A stretch of DNA of 64,000 nucleotides from Streptomyces genisteinicus (GCF_014489615.1 NZ_CP060825.1:5998001-6062000); one strand, 5' to 3'; counted from the stretch's first letter, positions 45,903-54,912 are shown. Translations and numbers: made by a program. The notes: generated by a model from the sequence alone, not told the origin.

Positions 45903-46565
45903 TCAGTGGATGATTCCGGTGCGCAGGGCGACGGCCACCATGCCGGCCCGGTCGCCCGTGCCGAGCTTGCGGGCGATGCGGGCGAGGTGGCTCTTGACGG
46001 TCAGGGCGGACAGCCCCATGGAGACGCCGATCGCCTTGTTCGACTGGCCCTCCGCCACCAGGCGCAGGACCTCGACCTCGCGGCCGGACAGCTCGCGGTA
46101 GCCGCCCGGGTGGCTCGGGGTACCCGGGGGGCGGCGGTGCATCCGGCCGGCCGCGGCGCCGATGGGGGCGGCGCCGGGACGGGTGGGGTGGCCGATGTTG
46201 GTCCGCGTGCCGGTGACGACGTAGCCCTTGACGCCGCCGGCGAGGGCGTTGCGGACGGCGCCGATGTCGTCGGCGGCGGACAGGGCGAGTCCGTTGGGCC
46301 AGCCCGCGGCGCGGGTCTCGGACAGCAGGGTCAGCCCGGAACCGTCGGGCAGATGGACGTCGGCCACGCAGATGTCGCGCGGGTTGCCGACGCGGGGACG
46401 TGCCTCCGCGATGGACGAAGCCTCGATCACGTCGCGCACTCCGAGCGCCCACAGGTGGCGGGTGACGGTGGAACGGACGCGTGGGTCGGCCACGACGACC
46501 ATGGCCGTCGGCTTGTTCGGGCGGTAGGCGACCAGGCTTGCGGGCTGCTCGAGAAGAACGGACAC
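45903..46565 (-). CDS. Orphan NarL/LuxR-type response regulator
   Basis: A 220-residue response regulator. The receiver domain (about 20-125) keeps the phosphoacceptor segment VADVHLPDGSG, but its N-terminal acidic pocket (MVVVADPRVRSTV) is atypical and a Pro/Gly-rich linker follows. The C-terminal GerE/LuxR HTH (about 155-215) reads LSGREVEVLRLVAEGQSNKAIGVSMGLSALTVKSHLARIARKLG. GTG at 46565 follows AGGAGG by 5 nt. No histidine kinase is adjacent. From memory a similar gene is found at this place in S. coelicolor. Confidence 0.88.
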   Translation of the reverse strand: MSVLLEQPASLVAYRPNKPTAMVVVADPRVRSTVTRHLWALGVRDVIEASSIAEARPRVGNPRDICVADVHLPDGSGLTLLSETRAAGWPNGLALSAADDIGAVRNALAGGVKGYVVTGTRTNIGHPTRPGAAPIGAAAGRMHRRPPGTPSHPGGYRELSGREVEVLRLVAEGQSNKAIGVSMGLSALTVKSHLARIARKLGTGDRAGMVAVALRTGIIH

Positions 46566-46795
46566 CAGGCCTCCTGGAAGGTGCGGGACGGGGCCGGCTC
46601 GGGGAGTAAGCCGGGGCGAACCGTGCAGTTAGGTCACTGACCTCTTCGGCACCGAACCCGTCCGCCTTTAGAGAATGATCACGATTTAGTGAGGAACAAT
46701 TCGGGCAAATCGGATGCGTGATCGATCATGGTACGGACGGGCCGTGCTTCCGCGCGGTCCGCGGCCAGTGTCCTGGGGCCGCCGGTCGTGCCGGC

Positions 46796-47467
46796 TCAGG
46801 GCTGCTGCGGACCGCGCCGCTGGGGCAGCGACACCACGCCCGTCGCCCGGTCCGCCGCACCCGACGGGGACGGCGGCAGCCCGGCGACCTGGCAGAGCAG
46901 ATCGCACCAGGCCGCGAGGTGTGCGGCGGCGTCCGGCACCCCGCCCGGCCCCTCCGCCGGGGTCCACGAGGCGCGGATCTCGATCTGCGTCGCAGGACGG
47001 CGCTCGGAGAGTCCACCGAAATAGTGAGACCCCGCGCGGGTGACGGTCCCGCTCGGCTGCCCGCAGGCGAGCCCGCGGGCCTCCAGCGCGCCCGTCAGCC
47101 ACGACCAGCAGACCTCCGGCAGCAGCGGGTCCGCGGCCATCTCCGGCTCCAGCTCGGCCCGCACCAGGGTCACCAGCCGGAAGGAGCCCTGCCAGGCGTC
47201 GTGCCCGGCCGGGTCGTGCAGCAGGACCAGCCGGCCGTCGGCGAGGTCCTCCTCGCCGTCGACCACCGCCGCCTCCAGGGCGTACGCGTGCGGCGCCAGC
47301 TTCTGCGGAGCCCTGGTCTGTTCGATCTCCATCTCCGGCCGCAGCCGCGCCGAGCGCAGCGCCTCGACCGCCGCGTGAAAGGCCGGCGGCACGGCATCCT
47401 GCTCCGCGCGTTCCGTCGCGCCGACGCCGTTGGAATGATCGGAGAAATGTCCCTGAGCCGCAGCCAT
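46796..47467 (-). CDS. DUF3000 family protein
   Basis: A 223-residue cytoplasmic protein of an actinobacterial family of unknown function (DUF3000). Recognisable segments are LVTLVRAELEPEMAADPLLPEV, AGSHYFGGLSERRPATQIEIRASWTP and HLAAWCDLLCQVAGLPP. ATG at 47467 gives MAAAQGHFSDH; no strong ribosome site. It is divergent from hemE with 91 bp between the starts, and is conserved at that place in relatives as far as I recall, so it may share a promoter region with heme synthesis. Confidence 0.8.
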   Translation of the reverse strand: MAAAQGHFSDHSNGVGATERAEQDAVPPAFHAAVEALRSARLRPEMEIEQTRAPQKLAPHAYALEAAVVDGEEDLADGRLVLLHDPAGHDAWQGSFRLVTLVRAELEPEMAADPLLPEVCWSWLTGALEARGLACGQPSGTVTRAGSHYFGGLSERRPATQIEIRASWTPAEGPGGVPDAAAHLAAWCDLLCQVAGLPPSPSGAADRATGVVSLPQRRGPQQP

Positions 47468-47558
47468 GCGGGGAAGAGTAGGCGGAACGGCGGCTCCGCG
47501 CAGGGAGGACACCCGGCCGGGGGCGGCCGGTTGTCCCGTACGTGCGAAGATTCGGTGC

Positions 47559-48662
47559 GTGAGCGCCAACGACCTTCCCCACGCCCGAGGCTCCGCCCGC
47601 ACGGGGGACACCCCGGCCGCGGCCCGGCAGACCGAGACCCACGACTCCGCGTTCCTCAGGGCGTGCCGCCGCGAGGAGGTGCCGCACACCCCCGTCTGGT
47701 TCATGCGTCAGGCCGGACGCTCACTCCCCGAGTACCTGAAGGTCCGCGAGGGCATCGGGATGCTCGACTCCTGCATGCGCCCCGAGCTGGTCACCGAGAT
47801 CACCCTCCAGCCCGTGCGGCGCCACAAGGTCGACGCCGCCATCTACTTCAGCGACATCGTGGTCCCGCTGAAGGCCATCGGCGTCGACCTCGACATCAAG
47901 CCCGGCGTGGGCCCCGTCGTCGCGGAGCCGATCCGCACGCGCGCCGACCTCGCACGGCTGCGCGACCTCACCCCGGAGGACGTCCACTACGTCACCGAGG
48001 CCATCGGGATGCTCACCCGCGAACTCGGCCCGACCCCCCTCATCGGCTTCGCGGGAGCGCCCTACACCCTCGCCAGCTACCTGGTCGAGGGCGGCCCGTC
48101 CCGCAACCACGAGAACACCAAGGCGCTGATGTACGGCGACCCGCAGCTGTGGGCCGACCTGCTCGACCGCCTCGCCGGCATCACCGCCGCCTTCCTCAAG
48201 GTCCAGATCGAGGCCGGCGCCTCGGCGGTGCAGCTGTTCGACTCGTGGGTGGGCTCGCTCGCCCCCGCCGACTACCGTCGCTCGGTCATGCCGGCGTCCG
48301 TGAAGGTCTTCGACGCCGTCGCCCCCTACGGTGTGCCCCGCATCCACTTCGGCGTGGGCACCGGCGAACTCCTCGGCCTGATGGGCGAGGCGGGCGCGGA
48401 CGTCGTCGGCGTCGACTGGCGCGTCCCGATGGACGAGGCCGCCCGCCGCGTCGGCCCCGGCAAGGCGCTCCAGGGCAACCTCGACCCGGCCGTCCTGTTC
48501 TCCACCCCGGAGGCCGTCCGCGCGAAGACCCGCGAAGTCCTCGACGCGGCGGCCGGGCTGGAGGGCCACATCTTCAACCTCGGGCACGGGGTGCTCCCCA
48601 CGACCGACCCGGACACGCTGACCCGCCTGGTCGCCGACGTCCACGAGAGCACCGCGCGCTGA
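47559..48662 (+). CDS. hemE: Uroporphyrinogen decarboxylase
   Basis: A 367-residue enzyme that converts uroporphyrinogen III to coproporphyrinogen III. The N-terminal substrate-binding segment PVWFMRQAGRSLPEYLKVR with its arginines, the catalytic Asp in YFSDIVVP, and HIFNLGHGVLP at the C terminus are all present. GTG at 47559 gives SANDLPHARG; no strong ribosome site. Followed by a 19-bp hairpin. It supplies the coproporphyrin branch completed by the later cgoX and chdC genes. Confidence 0.96.
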   Translation: MSANDLPHARGSARTGDTPAAARQTETHDSAFLRACRREEVPHTPVWFMRQAGRSLPEYLKVREGIGMLDSCMRPELVTEITLQPVRRHKVDAAIYFSDIVVPLKAIGVDLDIKPGVGPVVAEPIRTRADLARLRDLTPEDVHYVTEAIGMLTRELGPTPLIGFAGAPYTLASYLVEGGPSRNHENTKALMYGDPQLWADLLDRLAGITAAFLKVQIEAGASAVQLFDSWVGSLAPADYRRSVMPASVKVFDAVAPYGVPRIHFGVGTGELLGLMGEAGADVVGVDWRVPMDEAARRVGPGKALQGNLDPAVLFSTPEAVRAKTREVLDAAAGLEGHIFNLGHGVLPTTDPDTLTRLVADVHESTAR

Positions 48663-48673
48663 CCCCCGCGGCA

Positions 48674-48714
48674 CGGGCGGGGCGGTCCACCGGCACGGTG
48701 GACCGCCCCGCCCG
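48674..48714. terminator. Bidirectional hemE terminator
   Basis: CGGGCGGGGCGGTCCACCG and its complement form a perfect 19-bp stem with a GCA loop, between the convergent hemE and disulfide-reductase genes. Confidence 0.88.
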
Positions 48715-48715
48715 T

Positions 48716-50095
48716 TCACGCCCCCGCGCGCCGTACGGCGGCGACCGCCTTGCGGGCGGCCACCAGCACCGGGTCCCAGACGGGTGAGAACGGGGGCGCG
48801 TAGCCGAGGTCCAGCGCGGTCATCGCCTCCACCGTCATCGACGCCGTCAGGGCGACCGCCGCGACGTCGACCCGTTTCGCCGCGCCTTCCCGGCCGACGA
48901 TCTGCACCCCCAGCAGCCGGCCCGTGCGGAACTCCGCCAGCATCTTGACGGTCATCGGGGCCGCCCCCGGGAAGTAGCCGGCCCGGCTGGTGGACTCCAC
49001 GGTCGCCGTCACGTACCGCAGACCGGCCGCGCGGGCGTCCTTCTCGCGCAGCCCCGTGCGGGCGATCTCCAGGTCGCAGACCTTGCTGACGGCCGTGCCG
49101 ACCACTCCCGGGAAGGTGGCGTAGCCGCCCGCCGCGTTCGAGCCGATGACCTGGCCGTGCTTGTTGGCGTGGGTGCCCAGCGCGATGTGGCGCTCCCGCC
49201 CGGAGACCAGGTCGAGCACCTCCACGCAGTCGCCGCCCGCCCAGACGGCGTCCCGGCCGCGCACCCGCATCGACAGATCGGTCAGCAGCCCGCCGTGGTC
49301 GCCCAGCGGCAGACCGGCCGCCCGTGCCAGGGCGGTCTCCGGCTCGACGCCGATGCCGAGCACCACCACGTCCGCCGGGTACTCGGCGTCCTGCGTCGCG
49401 ACCGCGCGCACCCTGCCGTCGTCGCCCGTCAGCACGCCGGTGACGGCGGCGCCGGTGACCGTCGTGATGCCCATCCGGGTCATCGCCTCGTGGACCAGGC
49501 GCCCCATGTCCGGGTCGAGCGTCGACATCGGCTGCTCGGAGCGGTCGACGACGGTCACCTCGAAGCCGTGCCGCAGCAGTGCCTCCGCCATCTCCACCCC
49601 GATGTACCCGGCGCCGATGACGACCGCGCGCCGCCCCGTGGCCCGGGACAGCGTGTCGAGGAGCGCCCGTCCGTCGTCCAGGGTCTGCACGCCGTGCACC
49701 CCGGGCGCGTCGATGCCGGGCAGCGCCGGACGCACCGGTCGCGCCCCGGTCGCGATGACCAGCTTGTCGAACCCCGTCCACGACTCGGCGCCGGACTCCA
49801 GGTCGAGCGAACGGACCCGGCCGCCCGCCAGGTCCAGTTCGGTCACCTCGGTGCGCATCCGCAGATCGATGTCGCGGGACCGGTGCTCCGCGGGGGAGCG
49901 GGCGATGAGCCGGTCCGGGCCCTCGACGTCACCGGCCACCCAGTACGGGATGCCGCAGGCCGAGTACGAGCTGTAGTGGCCGCGTTCGAAGGCCACGATC
50001 TCCAGTTCGTCCCGGCCCTTGGTCCTGCGTGCCTGCGACGCGGCGGACATGCCGGCCGCGTCGCCCCCCACGATCACCAGTCGCTCCGTCGTCAT
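48716..50095 (-). CDS. FAD-dependent pyridine nucleotide-disulfide oxidoreductase (CoA-disulfide reductase/NADH oxidase type)
   Basis: A 459-residue flavoprotein. FAD-binding GGDAAGMSAASQARR at the N terminus, a single redox Cys47 in SYSACGIPYWVAG (as in CoA-disulfide reductase and NADH oxidase/peroxidase), NAD-binding GAGYIGVEMAEALLRHG, second FAD motif VWAGGDCVEV, and a C-terminal dimerisation domain. It probably reduces CoA- or persulfide-type disulfides with NAD(P)H. ATG at 50095 lacks a ribosome site. It ends 2 bp past the hemE terminator; the C-terminal partner domains (rhodanese or DsrE) of some relatives are absent. Confidence 0.88.
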   Translation of the reverse strand: MTTERLVIVGGDAAGMSAASQARRTKGRDELEIVAFERGHYSSYSACGIPYWVAGDVEGPDRLIARSPAEHRSRDIDLRMRTEVTELDLAGGRVRSLDLESGAESWTGFDKLVIATGARPVRPALPGIDAPGVHGVQTLDDGRALLDTLSRATGRRAVVIGAGYIGVEMAEALLRHGFEVTVVDRSEQPMSTLDPDMGRLVHEAMTRMGITTVTGAAVTGVLTGDDGRVRAVATQDAEYPADVVVLGIGVEPETALARAAGLPLGDHGGLLTDLSMRVRGRDAVWAGGDCVEVLDLVSGRERHIALGTHANKHGQVIGSNAAGGYATFPGVVGTAVSKVCDLEIARTGLREKDARAAGLRYVTATVESTSRAGYFPGAAPMTVKMLAEFRTGRLLGVQIVGREGAAKRVDVAAVALTASMTVEAMTALDLGYAPPFSPVWDPVLVAARKAVAAVRRAGA

Positions 50096-50122
50096 GGGAA
50101 CACGCTACGGGGCGGGGCCCCT

Positions 50123-51175
50123 TCACTCCCGGGTGCCCTCCCCGGAGTCCGCGGGGCGGCGCGCGGCCGCGGCCTGCGACGTTCCCGGGTACGGCGGGAT
50201 CTCCGGGCCGGACCCGGCCGTCCGCGGCGCGGTGCCCGGGCCGCGGCGGGCCCGGCGGGCGCGGCCGAGCAGGCGCCACAGCACGTACAGCGCCGCGCCG
50301 ACCGCCGCGAACGGGGCGACGGCGCCCAGCACCACCGCGATCCAGCGCACCGTCGCGACCAGGGCGTCCCAGCCGCCGCCCAGCGCGTCGAGGAATCCGG
50401 GCGCGCCGTCGTCCCCCGCCTTCCGGGAGCGCTCCGGTTCGGTCAGCTCCAGCGTGATCGTCGCGAGCGACGTGCGGTCCTTCAGGGACTCCTGCTTCGC
50501 CAGCAGCGCCTCCAGCTCCGCCTGACGGGTGCTCAGCTGACCCTCCAGTGCCACCACGTCGGACAGCTTCTCCGCCCGCTCCATCAGTTCGCGCACCCGG
50601 GCCACGCTCGCCCGCTGCGTCGCGATCCGGCTCTCCACGTCGACCACCTGGTCGGTGACGTCCTTCGCGTCGGCCTGACGGGAGAGCAGCCGGCCCGCGC
50701 CCGCGAGCCCGGACAGCACCGAGTCGTACGACTCCTGCGGCACGCGCAGCACGATGCGCGAGGTCACATGGGTGTCGTCGACGCGTTCGGTGGTCTCGTT
50801 CTCCACCCGGCCGCCGGCCTTCTCGGCCGCCGCGCGTGCGTCGGCGAGGGCGGCGACGGCGTCCTTCACCTCCACGCTCAGCGAGGCGGTGCGGATGATG
50901 TGCGACGCGGCCTGCGCCGAGGGCCCGGCCGTCCCCTCCGGGCCGGGCCGGCCGTCCGGCGCCTTCGAGGCCTCGTCGGCGGCGCTGCCCGAACCGGCGG
51001 CCCCCTCGGCGTTCTCCGCGTTCTCTGCGCTTTCTGCGTTCTTGGCGTTGTCGGCGTCGGCGGTCCCGGCGTAGGCCGGCCGGGCGTCCGCTCCGTCGTC
51101 GGAGCCGGCGCCGCAGCCGGCGAGCGCGAGTGAGACGGTGACGAACAGAACCGCGAGCGTGCGGCGTGCGCGCAT
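50123..51175 (-). CDS. DUF4349 lipoprotein
   Basis: A 350-residue envelope protein. Lipobox LAGC at the N terminus, a low-complexity linker with NAENAE-like repeats, a DUF4349 domain (about 130-275: ASLSVEVKDAVAALADARAAAEKAGGRV, RVPQESYDSVLSGLAGAG, VVDVESRIATQRASV) with a coiled coil (ELMERAEKLSDVVALEGQLSTRQAELEALLAKQ), and a C-terminal transmembrane helix. ATG at 51175 is preferred to 51265 because it begins the signal peptide. Function unknown; the same family occurs in many actinobacteria and firmicutes. Confidence 0.85.
   Translation of the reverse strand: MRARRTLAVLFVTVSLALAGCGAGSDDGADARPAYAGTADADNAKNAESAENAENAEGAAGSGSAADEASKAPDGRPGPEGTAGPSAQAASHIIRTASLSVEVKDAVAALADARAAAEKAGGRVENETTERVDDTHVTSRIVLRVPQESYDSVLSGLAGAGRLLSRQADAKDVTDQVVDVESRIATQRASVARVRELMERAEKLSDVVALEGQLSTRQAELEALLAKQESLKDRTSLATITLELTEPERSRKAGDDGAPGFLDALGGGWDALVATVRWIAVVLGAVAPFAAVGAALYVLWRLLGRARRARRGPGTAPRTAGSGPEIPPYPGTSQAAAARRPADSGEGTRE
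51008..51060. repeat. 9-bp degenerate repeat in the DUF4349 linker
   Basis: Repeats of the type GCGTTCTC(T/C) encode the Asn-Ala-Glu triplets of the linker. Confidence 0.6.
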
Positions 51176-51314
51176 GGGACCCCCCAGGTCGTGACGGCGA
51201 ACGGTTGCCCGTTCGACGTCCCGCCCCCGCCCGGAGTTGCCCCCGGACGGTCCCGAAGCGGTCACGGTCGGGACTCGTTACGGGGTCGGCCCGGCCGTTT
51301 GAGAGAGTGGGCCC

Positions 51315-52751
51315 ATGAACGGCCCCCTGCACGACACCCCCGCGCGCCATGTCGTCGTCGTCGGCGGCGGCATCGCCGGACTCGCCGCCGCCCACCGGCT
51401 GACCGCCGCCGGAGCGCGCGTCACGCTCCTGGAGGCCACCGGCCGCCTCGGCGGCAAGCTGCACGCCGGGGAGATCGCCGGCGTGCCGGTGGACCTCGGC
51501 GCCGAGTCGATGCTCGCCCGGCGCCCCGAGGGCGTCGGCCTGGCCCGCGAGGCCGGCCTCGGGGACCGCCTCCAGCCGCCCGCCGTCGCGGTCTCGGCGG
51601 TCTGGACGCGCGACGCCCTGCGGCCGCTGCCCAAGGGGCACGTGATGGGTGTGCCCGGTACGGCGGCGGCACTCGCCGGGCTGCTGTCGCCGGAAGGCGT
51701 CGACCGCATCGGGCGGGAGGGGGAACTGCCGCCCGCCGAGGTCGGCGACGACGTCGCCATCGGCGAGTTCGTCGCCGCACGGCTCGGCCGGGAGGTCGTC
51801 GACCGGCTCGTCGAGCCGCTGCTGGGAGGGGTGTACGCGGGCGACGCGTACCGCATCTCCATGCGCGCCGCCGTGCCCGGTCTGTTCGAGGCGGCCCGCC
51901 GCCACGACGCCCTCCTGGACGCGGTGCGCGAAGTGCAGGCCAAGGGAGCCGCCCAGCAGGGCGCCGGGCCGGTGTTCATGGGCCTCGCCGGCGGCATCGG
52001 CACCCTGCCGGACGCCGTCGCCGCGGCCGTGCGCGCCGCGGGCGGCGACATCCGCACCGCGACCCCGGTGCTCGGCCTCGCACCCGACGGCGGCGGCTGG
52101 CGGGTGCGCACGGACCGCGAGACCCTCGCCGCCGACGCGGTCGTCCTCGCCACCCCCGCGTGGGCCTCCGCCGCGCTGCTCACGGACACCAGCCCGGCCG
52201 CCGCCGCCGACCTGGGCGCGGTGGAGTACGCCTCCATGGCGCTGGTGACCCTCGCCTTCCGCCGCGCCGACCTCGGCGAACTGCCCGGCAGCGGCTTCCT
52301 CGTGCCGCCCGTCGACGGCCGGTCGATCAAGGCGTCCACCTTCTCGTCCAACAAGTGGAGCTGGGTCGACGAGGGCTCGGACGGGCTGTTCGTGCTGCGG
52401 ACCTCCCTCGGCCGCCACGGCGAGGAACGGGCGCTCGACCGGGACGACGCCGAACTCGTCGCGCTCTCCCTCGGCGACCTGGGCCGGGCCGTCGGCATCA
52501 CCGCGCGGCCGGTCGCCTCCGCGGTGACCCGCTGGACCGGCGGCCTGCCCCAGTACCCCGTCGGCCACCTGGCCCGCGTCGCCCGGATCCGCCGCGAGGT
52601 GGCCGCGCTGCCCGCCGCGCTGCGGGTCTGCGGAGCGGCGTTCGACGGGGTCGGCATCCCGGCGTGCATCGCCGACGGGCAGCGTGCCGCCGACGAGATC
52701 CTCGCCACGCCGACCCCGGCGCGGGGCACGCATCCCGGCACGGGAGAATAG
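51315..52751 (+). CDS. hemY: Coproporphyrinogen III oxidase (HemY/CgoX type)
   Basis: A 478-residue FAD enzyme of the HemG/HemY protoporphyrinogen oxidase family. The N terminus has the Rossmann motif VVVVGGGIAGLAAAHRL and LLEATGRLGGKL; GAESMLARRPE and the C-terminal DGVGIPACIADGQRAADEI are typical. In actinobacteria this enzyme is now regarded as oxidising coproporphyrinogen III to coproporphyrin III. The start of hemQ lies 4 bp after the stop, so the two are an operon, consistent with the coproporphyrin-dependent route. Confidence 0.93.
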   Translation: MNGPLHDTPARHVVVVGGGIAGLAAAHRLTAAGARVTLLEATGRLGGKLHAGEIAGVPVDLGAESMLARRPEGVGLAREAGLGDRLQPPAVAVSAVWTRDALRPLPKGHVMGVPGTAAALAGLLSPEGVDRIGREGELPPAEVGDDVAIGEFVAARLGREVVDRLVEPLLGGVYAGDAYRISMRAAVPGLFEAARRHDALLDAVREVQAKGAAQQGAGPVFMGLAGGIGTLPDAVAAAVRAAGGDIRTATPVLGLAPDGGGWRVRTDRETLAADAVVLATPAWASAALLTDTSPAAAADLGAVEYASMALVTLAFRRADLGELPGSGFLVPPVDGRSIKASTFSSNKWSWVDEGSDGLFVLRTSLGRHGEERALDRDDAELVALSLGDLGRAVGITARPVASAVTRWTGGLPQYPVGHLARVARIRREVAALPAALRVCGAAFDGVGIPACIADGQRAADEILATPTPARGTHPGTGE

Positions 52752-52755
52752 CCGT

Positions 52756-53469
52756 ATGAGTGCGCCCGAAAAGACCCCGAACGCAGGCAAGAAGGCCAAG
52801 GACCTCAACGAGGTCATCCGGTACACGCTGTGGTCCGTCTTCAAGCTGCGAGATGTGCTGCCCGAGGACCGGTCCGGCTGGGCCGACGAGGTCCAGGAGC
52901 TGTTCGACCGGCTCGGCGCCGAGGACGTCACCGTCCGCGGCACCTACGACGTCTCGGGGCTGCGTGCCGACGCCGACGTCATGATCTGGTGGCACGCGGA
53001 GACCGCCGACGAGCTCCAGGACGCCTACAACCGCTTCCGGCGCACCCGCCTCGGCCGCGCACTCGAACCGGTGTGGTCGAACATGGCACTGCACCGGCCC
53101 GCGGAGTTCAACAAGTCGCACATCCCGGCGTTCCTCGCCGACGAGACGCCGCGCGACTACGTCTCCGTGTACCCGTTCGTGCGCTCCTACGACTGGTACC
53201 TGCTGCCCGACGAGGACCGCCGCCGGATGCTCGCCGACCACGGCAAGATGGCCCGCGGCTACCCCGACGTGCGCGCCAACACCGTCGCCTCGTTCTCGCT
53301 CGGCGACTACGAGTGGATCCTGGCCTTCGAGGCCGACGAGCTGTACCGCATCGTCGACCTGATGCGTCACCTGCGGGCCTCCGAGGCGCGGATGCACGTC
53401 CGCGAGGAGGTGCCGTTCTACACCGGCCGCCGCAAGGACGTCGCCGACCTGGTGGCCGGGCTGGCGTAG
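52756..53469 (+). CDS. hemQ: Coproheme decarboxylase (HemQ/ChdC)
   Basis: A 237-residue protein of the chlorite-dismutase superfamily that turns coproheme III into heme b in the last step of the pathway. Catalytic tyrosine region YVSVYPFVRSYDWYLLP, proximal heme His in MLADHGKMARGYPDVRAN, and VASFSLGDYEWILAFE fit HemQ. ATG at 52756 follows GGGAG. Ferrochelatase is not in this window. The signature Arg/dismutase context of true chlorite dismutases is not evident, which supports HemQ. Confidence 0.95.
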   Translation: MSAPEKTPNAGKKAKDLNEVIRYTLWSVFKLRDVLPEDRSGWADEVQELFDRLGAEDVTVRGTYDVSGLRADADVMIWWHAETADELQDAYNRFRRTRLGRALEPVWSNMALHRPAEFNKSHIPAFLADETPRDYVSVYPFVRSYDWYLLPDEDRRRMLADHGKMARGYPDVRANTVASFSLGDYEWILAFEADELYRIVDLMRHLRASEARMHVREEVPFYTGRRKDVADLVAGLA

Positions 53470-53590
53470 GCGCCGGCCCCGATGGTGTGGAGGCAGCCCG
53501 CAGCCGGCGGGCCCTGCCTCGGCGACCCGGAAGATCAGACGGCGTGCGGCAATCCCGCGCGCTGGTCCAGCGACACCGGGTCCGGCCCCG

Positions 53591-53619
53591 GGTGCGGCGC
53601 GCACGACGCGCGCCGCACC
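53591..53619. terminator. Terminator between hemQ and the TIGR04222 gene
   Basis: GGTGCGGCGCGC and GCGCGCCGCACC form a perfect 12-bp stem around ACGAC. The genes on either side converge, so it may serve both. Confidence 0.75.
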
Positions 53620-53625
53620 GGTGGC

Positions 53626-53715
53626 CGATCGTGCGGTGACCTGTCGCGCCGTGCCCTGTCGCGCCGTGCCCGATCGAGCGGTGGCTGACTGCGCAGTGTC
53701 CGATCGCGCGGCGGG
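53626..53715. repeat. 15-bp degenerate tandem repeat, six units
   Basis: Units resemble CGATCGCGCGGTGNC; units 2 and 3 (CTGTCGCGCCGTGCC) are identical. The period is a multiple of three, but no gene covers it convincingly. Confidence 0.6.
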
Positions 53716-53898
53716 CTGTGCTGCGGCCCCGCGGTCGACGCGCTCATGGGCGGCTCCGGAGCGCCCGCCGGGTCGGCCGACCCGGCGTGCCGCGCGGCCG
53801 GTGCGACGCGCGGCTCCGGGGCGTCGAGCACCCTCACGCCGTGCACGGCCGCCGCCGCCGACCGCGCCCGCTCCGGGATACGCGGCGCGGCCCGGACA

Positions 53899-54912
53899 TC
53901 AGGATCCGCAGCTCGACCCGCCGCAGCTCGAACCGCAGCTCGACCCCGAACTCCCGCAGCTCGACCCCGAACTGCCGCAGCTCGAACCGGAACTCCCGCA
54001 GCTCGATCCCGACGGGCCGCCGCAGCCGGAACCGCCCGTGTCACCGCCGGCGCCCCACCCGCCACCGGTGTCCGTCACGCCCGCGCACCACACCGGAACG
54101 ACGGCCGCGGCCGCCGCGGCGGCGACGTACGGGACGGCGGATCGGGACGCCCCCTGACGGGCGGCGGCCGCCAGGAACGCCGACAGCTCCCTGTCCGGCA
54201 CCGCTCGCGTCCCGTGCGACGCGACCAGCTCCGCCACGGTGGGACTGCCGGTGGCCAGGGCGACCCGGAAGGCCACCAGGGCGTCGCGTCCGGCCGGCGT
54301 CGTCCGCCGCGCCGCGCGGCGGGACTGGGTGATGCCGAGCACGGCGCCGGCCAGGAGCACCGGCCCCACCACGACGACGAACGGCAGCCCCGTCGCCCGG
54401 TGTCCCGCCCCCGCGAACTGGACGAACGTCAGCACCAGCGACACCGGCAGACCGATGAGGCACAGGATGCCCTGCACCGAGCCCCAGGTCGTCAGGCGCC
54501 GGTGACCGGGCGGCACGGTGAGCAGCCCGCGGGCGGCGAGCGAGTCCCCGAGCCCCTGGACGGCCCGGGCGCGCATCACCTCGCCCCGCACGGCGGCGAG
54601 CGCCCCGCTGGGCGCGAGGCCGGGCGCGTCGAGCACGGCGCGTTCCACCGGGTCGTGGGCGGCCGTGGCCGCCGCGGAGACCACACCGGGTGCGCCGACG
54701 CGGATCCGTCCGTCCGCGTGCAGCGCGGCGAGCGCGGCGTCGGCGACCCTGGCCGGGCCGCCGGCCAGGAACGCCGCCTCGTAGGCGCCGAGCCGGGGCG
54801 CGAGATGCCCGGGCGCGCTGCGCCGCGCGGCGGATACCCGGACGAGGAGCAGGACCGAGGAGACGACCACGGCCGACCAGACGAGCAGGGCGAGTACGGT
54901 CATCGCGCTCAC
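53899..54912 (-). CDS. TIGR04222-type membrane protein with repeated Cys-Gly-Ser tail
   Basis: A 337-residue membrane protein. GTG at 54912 overlaps the DUF692 stop (GTGA). Residues about 4-22 form the first transmembrane helix (TVLALLVWSAVVVSSVLLLV), a cytoplasmic stretch with LAPRLGAYEAAFLAGGPARV follows, then further hydrophobic segments (QGILCLIGLPVSLVLTFV; FVVVVGPVLLAGAVLGI; VPYVAAAAAAAVVPVW). The final ~45 residues are only Gly, Ser, Cys and Pro with seven cysteines in SSCGSSG-type heptads. I recognise the TIGR04222 family, of unknown function. The close coupling to a DUF692 enzyme suggests the tail cysteines are its substrate, but nothing here proves it. Confidence 0.85.
   Translation of the reverse strand: MSAMTVLALLVWSAVVVSSVLLLVRVSAARRSAPGHLAPRLGAYEAAFLAGGPARVADAALAALHADGRIRVGAPGVVSAAATAAHDPVERAVLDAPGLAPSGALAAVRGEVMRARAVQGLGDSLAARGLLTVPPGHRRLTTWGSVQGILCLIGLPVSLVLTFVQFAGAGHRATGLPFVVVVGPVLLAGAVLGITQSRRAARRTTPAGRDALVAFRVALATGSPTVAELVASHGTRAVPDRELSAFLAAAARQGASRSAVPYVAAAAAAAVVPVWCAGVTDTGGGWGAGGDTGGSGCGGPSGSSCGSSGSSCGSSGSSCGSSGSSCGSSCGGSSCGS
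53945..54007 (-). repeat. 21-bp minisatellite encoding the Cys tail
   Basis: Three 21-bp units (53945-53965, 53966-53986, 53987-54007), differing at a few bases, each encoding a 7-residue SSCGSSG unit on the minus strand; a partial unit lies upstream. Confidence 0.9.

Larger units (their letters stand above)
53470..53898. other. Region between hemQ and the DUF692 operon
   Basis: About 430 bp with a strong hairpin and a 15-bp degenerate repeat. A 68-codon frame at 53482-53688 with two CxxH-like patterns spans both and is not supported as a gene. Confidence 0.55.

Noticed and set aside
53482..53688. 68-codon plus-strand frame with CGxPARW and CxxH patterns, zinc-finger-like
   Set aside because: It spans a perfect terminator hairpin and a minisatellite and has no ribosome site, so it is probably not translated; a database search for conservation would decide.
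53626..54007. Tandem repeats considered as a CRISPR array
   Set aside because: The repeats are contiguous 15- and 21-bp units without spacers, and no cas genes are present.
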